Below are positions 8,330 to 16,792 of a stretch of 25,661 bases of DNA, one piece after another. The number at the start of each line of letters is the position of its first letter. Position 1 is the first letter of the stretch. This DNA is from Bacteroidaceae bacterium (GTDB lineage Bacteria; Bacteroidota; Bacteroidia; Bacteroidales; Bacteroidaceae). The notes beneath the pieces were generated by a model that was given only the letters and a program-made list of their open reading frames with translations, was not told the origin of the DNA and did no database searches. Location of the stretch: positions 1-25,661 of the forward strand of contig JAEDMP010000032.1 in assembly GCA_016302965.1 (NCBI GenBank). Reading direction: 5' to 3'. Position numbers and translations under genes: made by a program.

Positions 8330-9295
8330 CTATTCGTCAAAAGCCGGGGCATTCATACACTTGAGGTTCTTCTCCAACTGGGCTGTACTGCTGGCTCCTA
8401 TCAGCACCGAGGTGACGGCCCGATGCTGCAGAATCCATGCCAAAGCCATCTCGGCCAGCGTCTCACCACGGGCAGCAGCCTTGGCGTTGAGTTCATGCAG
8501 ATGAGCCAGCAACTCGTCAGTGAGCATCTCCTGGCGCAGGAACTTGCCACGCTGCATGCGGCTGTCGGCAGGGATACCATGGAGATAGCGGTCGGTGAGC
8601 AGTCCCTGGGCCAAGGGCGAGAAGGAGATGAATCCCACACCCTCGCGCTCACACTCGTCGATGATGCCCTCTTCGATGGGAGCCCGGTCGAGCAGATTGA
8701 GACGACCCTGATAGATAAGCAGGGGCACATCACGCTCGCGCAGATAGGGGATGGCCACCCGCAATGCCTCCAAGGGCCAGCGCGAGATGCCCACATAGAG
8801 GGCTTTGCCGGCCTTCACTACATCCACCAGCGCCTGCAGGGTCTCCTCCAGAGGGGTCTCGGGGTCGTAGCGATGGCTATAGAAAAGGTCTACATAGTCA
8901 AGATGCATTCGTTTGAGGCTCTGGTCGAGACTGGCCATGAGATATTTGCGTGAACCCCAGTTGCCGTAGGGGCCGTCCCACATGTCGTAGCCCGCCTTGG
9001 TGGCGATGAAGAGTTCATCACGATAGGGACGGAAATCCTCGTCCATGAGTTTGCCCAGCGTCTCCTCGGCACTGCCATAAGGAGGGCCATAGTTGTTGGC
9101 AAGGTCGAAGTGGGTGATGCCATGGTCGAAGGCATAACGGGCGATGGCCCGGCAGTTCTCGTAATTGTCCACGGCTCCGAAGTTGTGCCAGAAGCCCAGA
9201 CTCACCTTGGGCAAGAGTACGCCACTCTTGCCGCAACGCTGGTATTGCATGCCTCCGTCGGCATAACGGTTGGCATCGGCTGAATAGTTCTGCAT
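8330..9295 (-). CDS. Aldo/keto reductase, YghZ-like (AKR14 type)
   Basis: 321 residues forming one NADPH-dependent (beta/alpha)8-barrel. The catalytic tetrad is visible: Asp64 and Tyr69 in HFDLANNYGPPYGSAEE, Lys100 in ATKAGYD and His141 in YSHRYDPETP. The ANNYGPPYGSAEE stretch is diagnostic for the YghZ/GprA group, whose E. coli member reduces L-glyceraldehyde 3-phosphate and methylglyoxal. A general carbonyl-detoxifying role is likely; the exact substrate is inference. It is slightly shorter than YghZ (346). It is convergent with the CoA-transferase gene and divergent from the pseudouridine synthase gene. There is no Shine-Dalgarno before the ATG at 9295. Confidence 0.92.
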   Translation of the reverse strand: MQNYSADANRYADGGMQYQRCGKSGVLLPKVSLGFWHNFGAVDNYENCRAIARYAFDHGITHFDLANNYGPPYGSAEETLGKLMDEDFRPYRDELFIATKAGYDMWDGPYGNWGSRKYLMASLDQSLKRMHLDYVDLFYSHRYDPETPLEETLQALVDVVKAGKALYVGISRWPLEALRVAIPYLRERDVPLLIYQGRLNLLDRAPIEEGIIDECEREGVGFISFSPLAQGLLTDRYLHGIPADSRMQRGKFLRQEMLTDELLAHLHELNAKAAARGETLAEMALAWILQHRAVTSVLIGASSTAQLEKNLKCMNAPAFDE

Positions 9296-9424
9296 AATCT
9301 TTCTGTTTGTTTAATAAATGGGGTGACAGTTGTTGGCAAAAGTGATGGATGAAAGGTTTTCCGCCTTTAATAATATATAACAAGGTGGGAAGCGCAATCC
9401 ACCCAGAACGATTTGTTTCGCCTG

Positions 9425-9456
9425 TAAAGGTAATAAGATAAATGCGATTGAGCAAA
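9425..9456 (-). promoter_or_regulatory. Candidate promoter of the aldo/keto reductase gene
   Basis: Minus strand: TTTG (9453-9456), 20-nt spacer, TACCTTTA (9425-9432), one mismatch to TAnnTTTG. This would give a leader of about 120 nt. A nearer CACTTTTG box around 9340 is an alternative but has no -33 partner. The rest of the 280-bp divergent spacer is A/T-rich with no other clear structure. Confidence 0.4.
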
Positions 9457-9538
9457 TTTTCCATCTTTTTTTTGACTCCTATACGGAAAGAAAGCGAAAA
9501 AAACGGATGAAGATGATGGATATGTCAGTTCTTATCCG

Positions 9539-9546
9539 TAACTTTG
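9539..9546 (+). promoter_or_regulatory. -7 element upstream of the RluA-type gene
   Basis: TAACTTTG matches the -7 box exactly, 30 bp before the ATG at 9577. No TTTG lies at the expected -33 position, so strength may be low or activator-dependent. Confidence 0.5.
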
Positions 9547-9576
9547 CCGCCGATTTGAACCATCCCCCATCCCACC

Positions 9577-11253
9577 ATGAAAACAAAAAAGCCGAAACAA
9601 GAGAAGTTTCACCCCCTTACATCCCGTCCCGGAAGAACCGCAGCACCGCAACGGTTCAACAACCCCTTCCACTATCAGCCCCACGCTCTCACGCTGGCGG
9701 CTGCAGCCGAACTACAGCGCTACCTCAGCAATCAGACGGCTTGGCAGGAGGAACTGGACCGGGGCAAGATGTTCGGCGTTCTGGTGGTAAGACGGGGGCG
9801 GCAACTGGGCTTCATTGCCGCCTTCTCCGGACTGCTGGGCGAAAGGAGCCAGTGGCCCTACTTCGTGCCGCCCATCTATGATTCACAACAACCCCAAGGA
9901 CACTTCAAGCAGGAGGAAGCCGCCATCTCGGCCCTGAACAGGCGCATCAGCCAACTGGAACAGGCACCCGAGCGTCAGGAACTGCTGCTCAAACAGCAAC
10001 TGGTGACAAAGGAGGCAGAACGGCTCATCCAATCCTTCAAACAGGAGATGGCAGAAGCCAAAGCCCGACGCGACAGCCGCAAGGCCCATGCCACGGAAAA
10101 TGAACGCCAGGAGATGATTCGCGAGAGCCAGTTCATGAAGGCCGAACTGGGACGCAAGAAGAAACAGGCCCGAATGGAAATAGAGAGCATCGGCCAGCAG
10201 ATGGAGATGCTCAACAGCGAGATAGACAAGCTGAAACAGGAGCGGAAACAACGCTCCGATGCCCTGCAGCGCTGGCTCTTCGAGCAATACAGAGTCATCA
10301 ATGCCCACGGCGAAGAGCGTCCCCTGACCGACATCTTCGAGGAACATTGTCACCGGTTGCCTCCCTCAGGAGCAGGCGACTGTTGCGCTCCCCGCCTGCT
10401 GCAATATGCCTATACCCACCAACTCAAACCCATCTGCATGGGCGAATTCTGGTGGGGAGCCTCACCCAAGGCAGAGGTGCGCCACCATCTTCAGTATTAT
10501 CCCGCCTGCCGCGGCAAATGCCTGCCCATCCTGCAGTTTATGCTGCAAGGACTGGAGGTGGACGACTATGCGCTGGACCGCGACGAACAGCAGGCGCTCG
10601 ACATCGCCTACGAGGACGAGTGGCTCTGTGTGGTGAAAAAGCCATCGGGCATGCTCAGCGTGCCCGGACGATCGGAGCGGCGCTCTGTAGCAGGACTGCT
10701 GCAACAGGCATGGCAGGGACGATGGCAGGTACTTCCCGCCCACCGGCTCGACATGCACACCTCGGGACTGATGGTGGTGGCCAAAGACAAGCAGACCTAT
10801 CAAGCACTGCAACGGCAGTTTGCCAACCACCAGGTGAAGAAACGCTATGTGGCGGTGCTGGAGGGCGTGTGGCAGGGCAACAAGAAAGGCACCATCCAAC
10901 TGCCCTTGCGTCCCGACCCCGTTGACCGCCCTCGACAGGTAGTAGACCCGGACCAAGGCAAAAACGCCATCACCTCCTATCAAGTCATGCGCACCAGCAA
11001 GAGCCGCACCCTCATCGCCCTCCATCCCCACACCGGGCGCACCCACCAGCTGCGCCTCCACTGTGCCCATCAGGAGGGTCTCGCCCTGCCCATCGCTGGC
11101 GATGCGCTCTATGGCCACGCCGCCTCAGCTCCCCGGCTGATGCTCCATGCCGAAGCACTCCAATTCACTCACCCCCACACCGGGAAAACCATGCGTCTGG
11201 AGTGGCGGCATCCCTTCGACTTGCGCACCATCCAAACGCATCATAAGCACTGA
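9577..11253 (+). CDS. RluA-family pseudouridine synthase with long N-terminal coiled-coil extension
   Basis: 558 residues, about twice the usual RluA length. The C-terminal third is the catalytic domain: HRLDMHTSG with catalytic Asp392, and LHPHTGRTHQLRLH near residue 487. It should isomerise uridine to pseudouridine in rRNA or tRNA. Residues about 115-240 are Lys/Glu/Gln-rich and predicted coiled coil. A Cys-rich segment follows: Cys269-Cys270, Cys287, then CRGKC (Cys311, Cys315) after RHHLQYYPA, which could bind metal. Long RluA homologues with this layout are known in Bacteroides and some gamma-proteobacteria, so the fusion is not a sequencing artefact. The RNA target is unknown. The start at 9577 directly follows a TAACTTTG box. 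Confidence 0.9.
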   Translation: MKTKKPKQEKFHPLTSRPGRTAAPQRFNNPFHYQPHALTLAAAAELQRYLSNQTAWQEELDRGKMFGVLVVRRGRQLGFIAAFSGLLGERSQWPYFVPPIYDSQQPQGHFKQEEAAISALNRRISQLEQAPERQELLLKQQLVTKEAERLIQSFKQEMAEAKARRDSRKAHATENERQEMIRESQFMKAELGRKKKQARMEIESIGQQMEMLNSEIDKLKQERKQRSDALQRWLFEQYRVINAHGEERPLTDIFEEHCHRLPPSGAGDCCAPRLLQYAYTHQLKPICMGEFWWGASPKAEVRHHLQYYPACRGKCLPILQFMLQGLEVDDYALDRDEQQALDIAYEDEWLCVVKKPSGMLSVPGRSERRSVAGLLQQAWQGRWQVLPAHRLDMHTSGLMVVAKDKQTYQALQRQFANHQVKKRYVAVLEGVWQGNKKGTIQLPLRPDPVDRPRQVVDPDQGKNAITSYQVMRTSKSRTLIALHPHTGRTHQLRLHCAHQEGLALPIAGDALYGHAASAPRLMLHAEALQFTHPHTGKTMRLEWRHPFDLRTIQTHHKH

Positions 11254-11291
11254 AAAAAGCCTCTCAAAGTGTAAAACAGACACTAAAATAT

Positions 11292-11332
11292 GCACAATAT
11301 GCACCTTTTTGTGCAAGTTGGAGTGCTTTTTT
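11292..11332 (+). terminator. Probable terminator after the pseudouridine synthase gene
   Basis: Nested GCAC/GTGC pairs (outer 11292-11295 with 11323-11326, inner 11301-11304 with 11311-11314) are followed by TTTTTT (11327-11332), about 40 nt after the stop. The stems are short, so the call is tentative, but its place just before the acpP promoter is right. Confidence 0.5.
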
Positions 11333-11342
11333 GGGAAAAATA

Positions 11343-11374
11343 TTTGCACAGATGAATAAAAATTAGTTACTTTG
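11343..11374 (+). promoter_or_regulatory. acpP promoter
   Basis: TTTG (11343-11346), 20-nt spacer, TTACTTTG (11367-11374), one base off TAnnTTTG. The leader would be about 47 nt and is A/T-rich, ending in AAAGATTACAATT before the ATG. Confidence 0.7.
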
Positions 11375-11427
11375 CACCCGAATTTAAGCATTGACAATTA
11401 TTTATTAACATTTTAAAGATTACAATT

Positions 11428-11664
11428 ATGTCTGAAATTGAAAGCAAAGTAAAGGCAATCATCGTTGACAAACTCGGTGTAGATGAGGCTGAAGTTAAGC
11501 CCGAAGCAAGCTTCACCAACGACCTCGGTGCTGACTCTCTGGATACCGTAGAGCTCATCATGGAGTTCGAGAAGGAGTTTGGCGTATCTATTCCCGATGA
11601 CAAGGCTGAGAAGATCGGTACTGTAGGTGATGCCATTACTTACATCGAAGAGAACACAAAATAA
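11428..11664 (+). CDS. acpP: Acyl carrier protein
   Basis: 78 residues, acidic, the standard ACP length. It carries growing acyl chains on 4'-phosphopantetheine during fatty-acid synthesis in the cytoplasm. The attachment serine is Ser37 in the DSL motif of LGADSLDTVELIM, followed by helix II with the acidic face that docks partner enzymes. It has its own promoter. fabF follows after 229 bp that contain two hairpins, an arrangement that would allow ACP to be made in excess over FabF. Confidence 0.98.
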   Translation: MSEIESKVKAIIVDKLGVDEAEVKPEASFTNDLGADSLDTVELIMEFEKEFGVSIPDDKAEKIGTVGDAITYIEENTK

Positions 11665-11707
11665 TTCCTGTTCTGATTGATTACGATTATCGCAACAAAG
11701 AATAAGA

Positions 11708-11799
11708 ATTATCAGGTTCGTTGATAATGGAATACGGACTACGGATTGCAGCAAAGGGCCTGGCGCCTACACCACAAACTGCAGTCAGTAGTCCGTATT
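11708..11799 (+). other. Two consecutive hairpins between acpP and fabF
   Basis: The first is ATTATCA/TGATAAT (11708-11714, 11722-11728; 7 bp, 7-nt loop). Two bases later a longer hairpin follows with 21-nt arms (11731-11751 and 11779-11799, 19 of 21 pairs) whose loop contains GGCGCC. Only TTT follows, so it is a weak terminator by sequence. No TAnnTTTG box was found between it and fabF. A partial terminator/attenuator, an mRNA-stabilising 3' end for acpP, or the end of a small RNA are all possible. Confidence 0.65.
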
Positions 11800-11893
11800 T
11801 ACATGAATCAGCTTTACATGCTCTTCATCCAAACATATTTGTTTTACAGACGTACTGTTTATCCGAAACTCAAACAAAAAAAGCAATAACAAC

Positions 11894-13156
11894 ATGGAAC
11901 TTAAAAGAGTTGTAGTCACCGGCCTTGGAGCCGTTACTCCCGTGGGCAACACCCCCGAGGAGACTTGGAACAATCTGGTAAACGGCGTGAGCGGAGCAGC
12001 TCCCTTCACCCAGTTCGACGCTTCCAAGTTCAAGACACAGTTTGGTTGTGAGGTCAAGAACCTCAACCTCAATGAATATATCGACCGTAAAGAGGCCCGC
12101 AAGATGGACCGCTACACACAGTTGGCTCTGGTTTCTGCCATCCAGGCTGTGAAGGATAGCGGCATGGATCTGGAGAAGGAAGACAAGACCCAGATTGGTG
12201 TCGTGTTCGGTGTGGGTATCGGTGGTATCAAGACCTTCGAAGACGAAGTGAAATACTACGGTGTTCACGAGGCCGACGGCCCCAAGTTCAACCCCTTCTT
12301 CATCCCCAAGATGATTTCTGACATTGCTGCCGGACAGATTTCTATCCTCTACGGCTTCAATGGCCCCAACTATGCCACCACCTCTGCCTGTGCCTCTTCG
12401 AGCAACGCCCTGGCCGATGCCTTCAATCTGATTCGTCTGGGCAAGGCCAGCGTGATTGTGAGCGGTGGTGCCGAGGCAGCCCTCTGCGCCTGCGGTGTTG
12501 GCGGCTTCAACGCCATGCACGCCCTCTCTACACGCAACGATGATCCCCAGCACGCTTCACGCCCCTTCAGCGCCAGCCGCGACGGATTCATCATGGGCGA
12601 GGGTGCCGGCTGTCTCATCCTTGAGGAACTGGAGCACGCCAAGGCACGTGGTGCCAAGATCTACGCTGAGATGGTTGGCGAGGGCATGAGCGCCGATGCC
12701 CACCACATCACCGCCTCCCACCCCGAGGGACTGGGTGCCAAGCTCGTGATGGAGCGTGCCCTGGCCGATGCCAACCTCAAGCCCGAGGACATCGACTATA
12801 TCAACGTTCACGGTACCTCTACGCACGTGGGTGACATCTCCGAAGCCAAGGCCATCAAGCAGGTGTTCGGCGAGGCTGCCTACAAACTCAATATCAGCTC
12901 TACGAAGTCGATGACCGGTCACCTGCTGGGTGCCGCCGGTGCCGTTGAGGCTATGGCTGCCGTACTGGCTGTGAAGAACGACATCGTGCCCCCCACCATC
13001 AACCACGAGGAGGGTGACAACGATGAGGAAATCGACTACAATCTCAACTTCACCTTCAACAAGGCACAGAAGCGTGAGGTGCGCGCTGCCATGAGCAACA
13101 CATTCGGCTTTGGCGGTCACAACGCTTGCGTTATCTTCAAGAAGTATGTTGAGTAA
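11894..13156 (+). CDS. fabF: Beta-ketoacyl-ACP synthase II
   Basis: 420 residues, the usual length. It condenses malonyl-ACP with acyl-ACP in fatty-acid elongation. The Cys-His-His triad is Cys166 in TTSACASSS, His306 in NVHGTSTHVGD and His343 in SMTGHLLGAAG. The FabF/KAS II signature GGAEAALCACGVGGF is present. The gene lies downstream of acpP, its substrate carrier, as in many bacteria. Its last 11 bases overlap the rnc start, so fabF and rnc are co-transcribed and probably translationally coupled. The codon bias is strong and GC-rich third positions dominate, as in the CoA-transferase gene, which suggests high expression. Confidence 0.97.
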   Translation: MELKRVVVTGLGAVTPVGNTPEETWNNLVNGVSGAAPFTQFDASKFKTQFGCEVKNLNLNEYIDRKEARKMDRYTQLALVSAIQAVKDSGMDLEKEDKTQIGVVFGVGIGGIKTFEDEVKYYGVHEADGPKFNPFFIPKMISDIAAGQISILYGFNGPNYATTSACASSSNALADAFNLIRLGKASVIVSGGAEAALCACGVGGFNAMHALSTRNDDPQHASRPFSASRDGFIMGEGAGCLILEELEHAKARGAKIYAEMVGEGMSADAHHITASHPEGLGAKLVMERALADANLKPEDIDYINVHGTSTHVGDISEAKAIKQVFGEAAYKLNISSTKSMTGHLLGAAGAVEAMAAVLAVKNDIVPPTINHEEGDNDEEIDYNLNFTFNKAQKREVRAAMSNTFGFGGHNACVIFKKYVE

Positions 13157-14246
13157 TAATATCATTGACCGAATAAGGCTCCCTTTCCGCAAGGAAAAGG
13201 AGCTTTATTCCTCTTTACAGAAAATCATCGGCTTTTATCCCCGCCACATCGAATATTACAAACTCGCCCTCATGCACAAGAGTGTGGCCAAGAGGTCGGA
13301 AAAAGGCAAACCGCTGAACAACGAACGGCTTGAGTTCCTTGGCGATGCCATCCTGGATGCGGTGGTGGGAGATATCGTATACAGACATTTTGAAGGCAAG
13401 CGTGAGGGATTCCTCACCAGCACCCGCAGCAAACTGGTACAGCGTGAGACCCTGAACAAATTGGCCGAAGAGCTGGGCATCGACAGCCTCATCACCTCTT
13501 CGGGTCGCAGTTCCTCACACAATAGTTATATGGGTGGCAATGCCTTTGAGGCTCTTGTTGGAGCCATCTATCTCGACCGTGGATACAATGCCTGCATGCT
13601 GTTTATGCAGAAACGCATCCTCGCCAAGCTCATCAATATCGACAGAGTGGCCTACAAGGAGGTGAACTTCAAGAGCAAACTTCTTGAGTGGAGCCAGAAA
13701 AACAAGGTATTGCTCGAATACGAACTCGTCAGTCAAAGCAAAGAGAAGGGCAGCCCCACCTTTGTCTACAAGGTAAGATTGGAGGGACTGGAAGGCTGTA
13801 CGGGTAAGGGGTATACCAAGAAAGAGAGTCAGCAGCTCGCGTCAAAGGAGACCTTGCAGAAACTTCGCCGCGAACCGCAATTTATTGATGCCGTCTTTGC
13901 CGCCAAGGGCAACCGCACCAAGATGGAAGAGGAACCCGTGAGCATTGTTCCCGACACAGAGGAAAAGAGAGATTTCATCATCCAAGGAAGCGCCGACAGC
14001 CAACTCCGGAACCAGGCACCAACTGCAACTCAGCAACGTGAGCCGAAGGCGCAGGCTGTTGCCAAGCGGAACGCAGGCAATCCAGAGAACAGCCAAGCAA
14101 GCAGAAAGGCACCAACCGTTCCTGCCCAAAGCCAAAAGGATGTCAACGAGCCCGATGAATTCGACCTGTCTGACATTACAGCCAAACCCGTGACGAAATC
14201 CAGAGAAGAGATTATTGCCGAGGCAGAGGCTGCCGCCTACCAATAA
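13146..14246 (+). CDS. rnc: Ribonuclease III with C-terminal extension
   Basis: 366 residues from the ATG at 13146, which lies inside the last codons of fabF; an earlier in-frame start (13110) would sit deeper in fabF and is not favoured. RNase III cleaves double-stranded RNA, including rRNA precursors. The catalytic domain shows NNERLEFLGDAILD (signature) and EALVGAIYLDRG with the second acidic metal ligands. A double-stranded RNA-binding domain follows (FKSKLLEWSQKN to about residue 238). Residues 239-366 are an extra tail, rich in Gln, Ala, Lys and Pro, ending in a helical REEIIAEAEAAAY stretch. E. coli RNase III is 226 residues, so the tail is lineage-specific. The gene ends 17 bp before a large inverted repeat. 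Confidence 0.95.
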   Translation: MLSNNIIDRIRLPFRKEKELYSSLQKIIGFYPRHIEYYKLALMHKSVAKRSEKGKPLNNERLEFLGDAILDAVVGDIVYRHFEGKREGFLTSTRSKLVQRETLNKLAEELGIDSLITSSGRSSSHNSYMGGNAFEALVGAIYLDRGYNACMLFMQKRILAKLINIDRVAYKEVNFKSKLLEWSQKNKVLLEYELVSQSKEKGSPTFVYKVRLEGLEGCTGKGYTKKESQQLASKETLQKLRREPQFIDAVFAAKGNRTKMEEEPVSIVPDTEEKRDFIIQGSADSQLRNQAPTATQQREPKAQAVAKRNAGNPENSQASRKAPTVPAQSQKDVNEPDEFDLSDITAKPVTKSREEIIAEAEAAAYQ

Positions 14247-14263
14247 GGCAACTGTTTCTGACC

Positions 14264-14327
14264 GTAGACAGCAAAATAATACTGCGATGTATCCAACGAT
14301 ACACCGCAGTATTATTTTGCTGTCTAC
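14264..14327. terminator. 30-bp near-perfect inverted repeat, bidirectional terminator
   Basis: Arms 14264-14293 and 14298-14327 pair at 29 of 30 positions (only A14287/C14304 fails) around the 4-nt loop CAAC. A core with ACTGCG/CGCAGT is flanked by AAAATAAT on the left and ATTATTTT on the right, giving a T-rich tract after the core stem on either strand. It lies between the convergent rnc and ispG genes and ends 5 bp before the ispG stop codon. Confidence 0.88.
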
Positions 14328-14332
14328 TCAGC

Positions 14333-16171
14333 CTACTTGTCACTCTCAATCAGTTCGATGAGCCGCTCAACGGCTTCCTCTTCGGGAATATTCTTCAATA
14401 CACACTCCTTGCGTCGGTAGAGCGAGATGCGGCCACGGCCGGCACCTACATAGCCATAATCGGCATCAGCCATCTCTCCGGGTCCATTCACGATACAGCC
14501 CATGATACCAATCTTCAGCCCCTTGTAATGGGCGGTTGCTTCCTTGATACGGGCAATGGTGGAACGCAAATCATAGAGTGTGCGACCGCAGCCCGGACAG
14601 GAGATATACTCGGTCTTGGTGGTGCGCAGACGGGCTGCCTGCAACACGCCAAAGGCCGTAGCCTCAATGTCGGCATGCGAGAGTGCGCCCTCGTTCATCA
14701 GCCATACGCCATCGGTCAGTCCGTCGAAAAGCAGGGCACCCATATCAGCGGCGGCTTCGAGCTGGAACTCCTCCTTGCCATCTTCATGATAAGCATAGGT
14801 CTGACAGAAGACAATGGGGTTCTCTATCCCCTCTCGCAGCAGTTCGTGCGCCAAGGCACGCTGCTCACCCAGACGGTTCTGATGGTTCGACACGCTCACT
14901 ACCACTACCTCGGGATGATGCTTCAGACAGGGCAGATACTCCTCAGAGGGAGCGCCATAGGGAAGCACCAGGAACTTGATGTCGGCCTTCACCGTACCGA
15001 TGAAGGGCATTGCATTGTAAGGGAAGATGGGATAAGTGTCGGGCTGTCCGCGATAATCATCAAAGTCGATGATATAGCGGTGGGGCTGTTGATGCTTGTT
15101 GAGATGACGGCCGTCGCCCACATAGACAAAGTCGGGAGCGAGATCGCCCGTCGACGGCTCCGCCTCATCAAAATAAGTGCTGATGACCACCGGCACCTGA
15201 TGGCCGCCGACGATACCTACCGGCTGTGTCTTGCGGCGTTCAGGACGAACCCAGTCAAACTGGGGAGCCGCCTGGGCAGGAATGGAAAGATGACCTTTGC
15301 GGCGGGTGATATAGTCGACGAGATGACGCGCCACGGGAATCTCTGCCTCAGGTTCCTCACTGAGCGACACGCGGATGGTGTCGCCAATGCCATCGGCCAG
15401 CAGCGCACCGATGCCCACGGCACTCTTGATACGTCCGTCCTCCCCCTCGCCAGCCTCGGTCACACCGAGATGCAACGGATAGTTCATGCCCTCACGCTCC
15501 ATCGTAGCGACAAGCAGTCTGACCGACTGAACCATCACTACGGTATTGCTGGCCTTGATGGAGATGACCACATTGTCAAAGCCCTCGCGTTTGCAGATAC
15601 GCAGGAACTCCATACAGCTCTCCACAATACCCTCTGGGGTATCACCATAGCGCGACATGATACGGTCGGAGAGCGAACCGTGGTTCACACCGATACGCAC
15701 GGCCGTATGGTGCTCACGGCAAATCTGCAGCAGAGGCAGCAGCCGCTCCTCAATCTTCTGCAGTTCGGCGGCATACTCCTCGTCGGTATATTCCAGCTGC
15801 TTGAACGTACGGGCAGGGTCGGTATAGTTGCCGGGGTTGATGCGCACCTTCTCCACATAATGAGCCGCCACCTCGGCTACTCTCGGATTGAAGTGGACAT
15901 CGGCCACAAGCGGCACCTGGCATCCCCTCTTCCTGAGTTCCTCGGCAATGAGCCTCATGTTCTCCGCTTCCTTCACCCCTTGGGTGGTGAGTCTCACATA
16001 TTCGCCTCCAGCCTCAACAATGCGCAGCGTCTGCGCCACCGAAGCCTCGATGTCATTGGTCGAGGTGGTGGTCATCGACTGGATTCGGATGGGGTTGTCG
16101 CCTCCGAGTGGCGTGTTGCCCACTTCCACTTGTGCGGCTTGGCGTCGGGTATAATTAAACAAATCGGGCAT
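14333..16171 (-). CDS. ispG: 4-hydroxy-3-methylbut-2-enyl diphosphate synthase, long form
   Basis: 612 residues from the ATG at 16171 (an upstream TTG at 16180 is possible). Converts MEcPP to HMBPP in the MEP isoprenoid pathway. The N-terminal TIM barrel starts with NPIRIQSMTTT, and the C-terminal [4Fe-4S] domain has Cys525 and Cys528 in SCPGCGRTLYD plus Cys559 in MGCIVNGPGE. The length is much more than the 370 residues of E. coli because of a middle domain. That is the known long form found in Bacteroidetes, Chlamydiae and plants. It is the last gene of the rpoN-PAP2-purE-ispG run, 18 nt after the purE stop. Confidence 0.96.
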   Translation of the reverse strand: MPDLFNYTRRQAAQVEVGNTPLGGDNPIRIQSMTTTSTNDIEASVAQTLRIVEAGGEYVRLTTQGVKEAENMRLIAEELRKRGCQVPLVADVHFNPRVAEVAAHYVEKVRINPGNYTDPARTFKQLEYTDEEYAAELQKIEERLLPLLQICREHHTAVRIGVNHGSLSDRIMSRYGDTPEGIVESCMEFLRICKREGFDNVVISIKASNTVVMVQSVRLLVATMEREGMNYPLHLGVTEAGEGEDGRIKSAVGIGALLADGIGDTIRVSLSEEPEAEIPVARHLVDYITRRKGHLSIPAQAAPQFDWVRPERRKTQPVGIVGGHQVPVVISTYFDEAEPSTGDLAPDFVYVGDGRHLNKHQQPHRYIIDFDDYRGQPDTYPIFPYNAMPFIGTVKADIKFLVLPYGAPSEEYLPCLKHHPEVVVVSVSNHQNRLGEQRALAHELLREGIENPIVFCQTYAYHEDGKEEFQLEAAADMGALLFDGLTDGVWLMNEGALSHADIEATAFGVLQAARLRTTKTEYISCPGCGRTLYDLRSTIARIKEATAHYKGLKIGIMGCIVNGPGEMADADYGYVGAGRGRISLYRRKECVLKNIPEEEAVERLIELIESDK

Positions 16172-16189
16172 GGCATTCAATGATTTTCG

Positions 16190-16696
16190 TCAGTTGGTCT
16201 TGAAGGCATATTTCACTTCGGCGAGATCCTGATTGGCCTTCTCAATCTTCGCCTTCAGTCCGTCCTTATAGGCAGCGAGTCTTGCAGCGAGTTGTTCATC
16301 AGCCAGTGCCATCATCTCCACGGCAAGGATGGCTGCGTTCTGTGCACCGTTCACACCCACCGTAGCCACGGGAATACCAGGAGGCATCTGGATGATGCTG
16401 AGCATAGCATCAAGCCCGTCAAGCATTCCCTTGATGGGCACCCCAATCACGGGCAGGGTGGTAGATGCGGCAATCACACCGGGCAGGGCGGCAGCCATGC
16501 CGGCTCCGGCAATGATTACCTTGATGCCTCGATCCTTGGCTCCGCGGGCGAAAGCCTCCACGGCATCGGGAGTGCGGTGGGCAGAGAGTGCGTTCACTTC
16601 AAAGGGTACCTGCATCTCATCGAGAAACTTACAGGCTTTTTCCATAACAGGCAGGTCACTGGTGCTGCCCATGATAATGCTTACTAATGGAGTCAT
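16190..16696 (-). CDS. purE: N5-carboxyaminoimidazole ribonucleotide mutase
   Basis: 168 residues from the ATG at 16696 (MTPLVSIIMGSTSD). The frame is open to 16777, but the extra residues do not match the family. Class I PurE converts N5-CAIR to CAIR in purine synthesis. Motifs: GSTSDLPVM, SAHRTPD with the catalytic His, AGMAAALPGVIAA and GLDAMLSIIQMP, all expected. It probably functions as an octamer. The gene lies 96 bp after the membrane protein gene and 18 bp before ispG on the same strand. Confidence 0.96.
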   Translation of the reverse strand: MTPLVSIIMGSTSDLPVMEKACKFLDEMQVPFEVNALSAHRTPDAVEAFARGAKDRGIKVIIAGAGMAAALPGVIAASTTLPVIGVPIKGMLDGLDAMLSIIQMPPGIPVATVGVNGAQNAAILAVEMMALADEQLAARLAAYKDGLKAKIEKANQDLAEVKYAFKTN

Positions 16697-16792
16697 ATAG
16701 TCGTTCGTTATTTGATGTGAGTGAATATTCGGAATATAGGGGGGAGTCTCAAAGATTGGCTCAACCCTGCAGCTCATCCTCCGGAAGCCGCA

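Noticed and set aside
9296..9464. Minus-strand frame starting at 9464 upstream of the aldo/keto reductase
   Set aside because: It continues into the reductase gene in a different frame and shows no domain; the region contains the candidate promoter.
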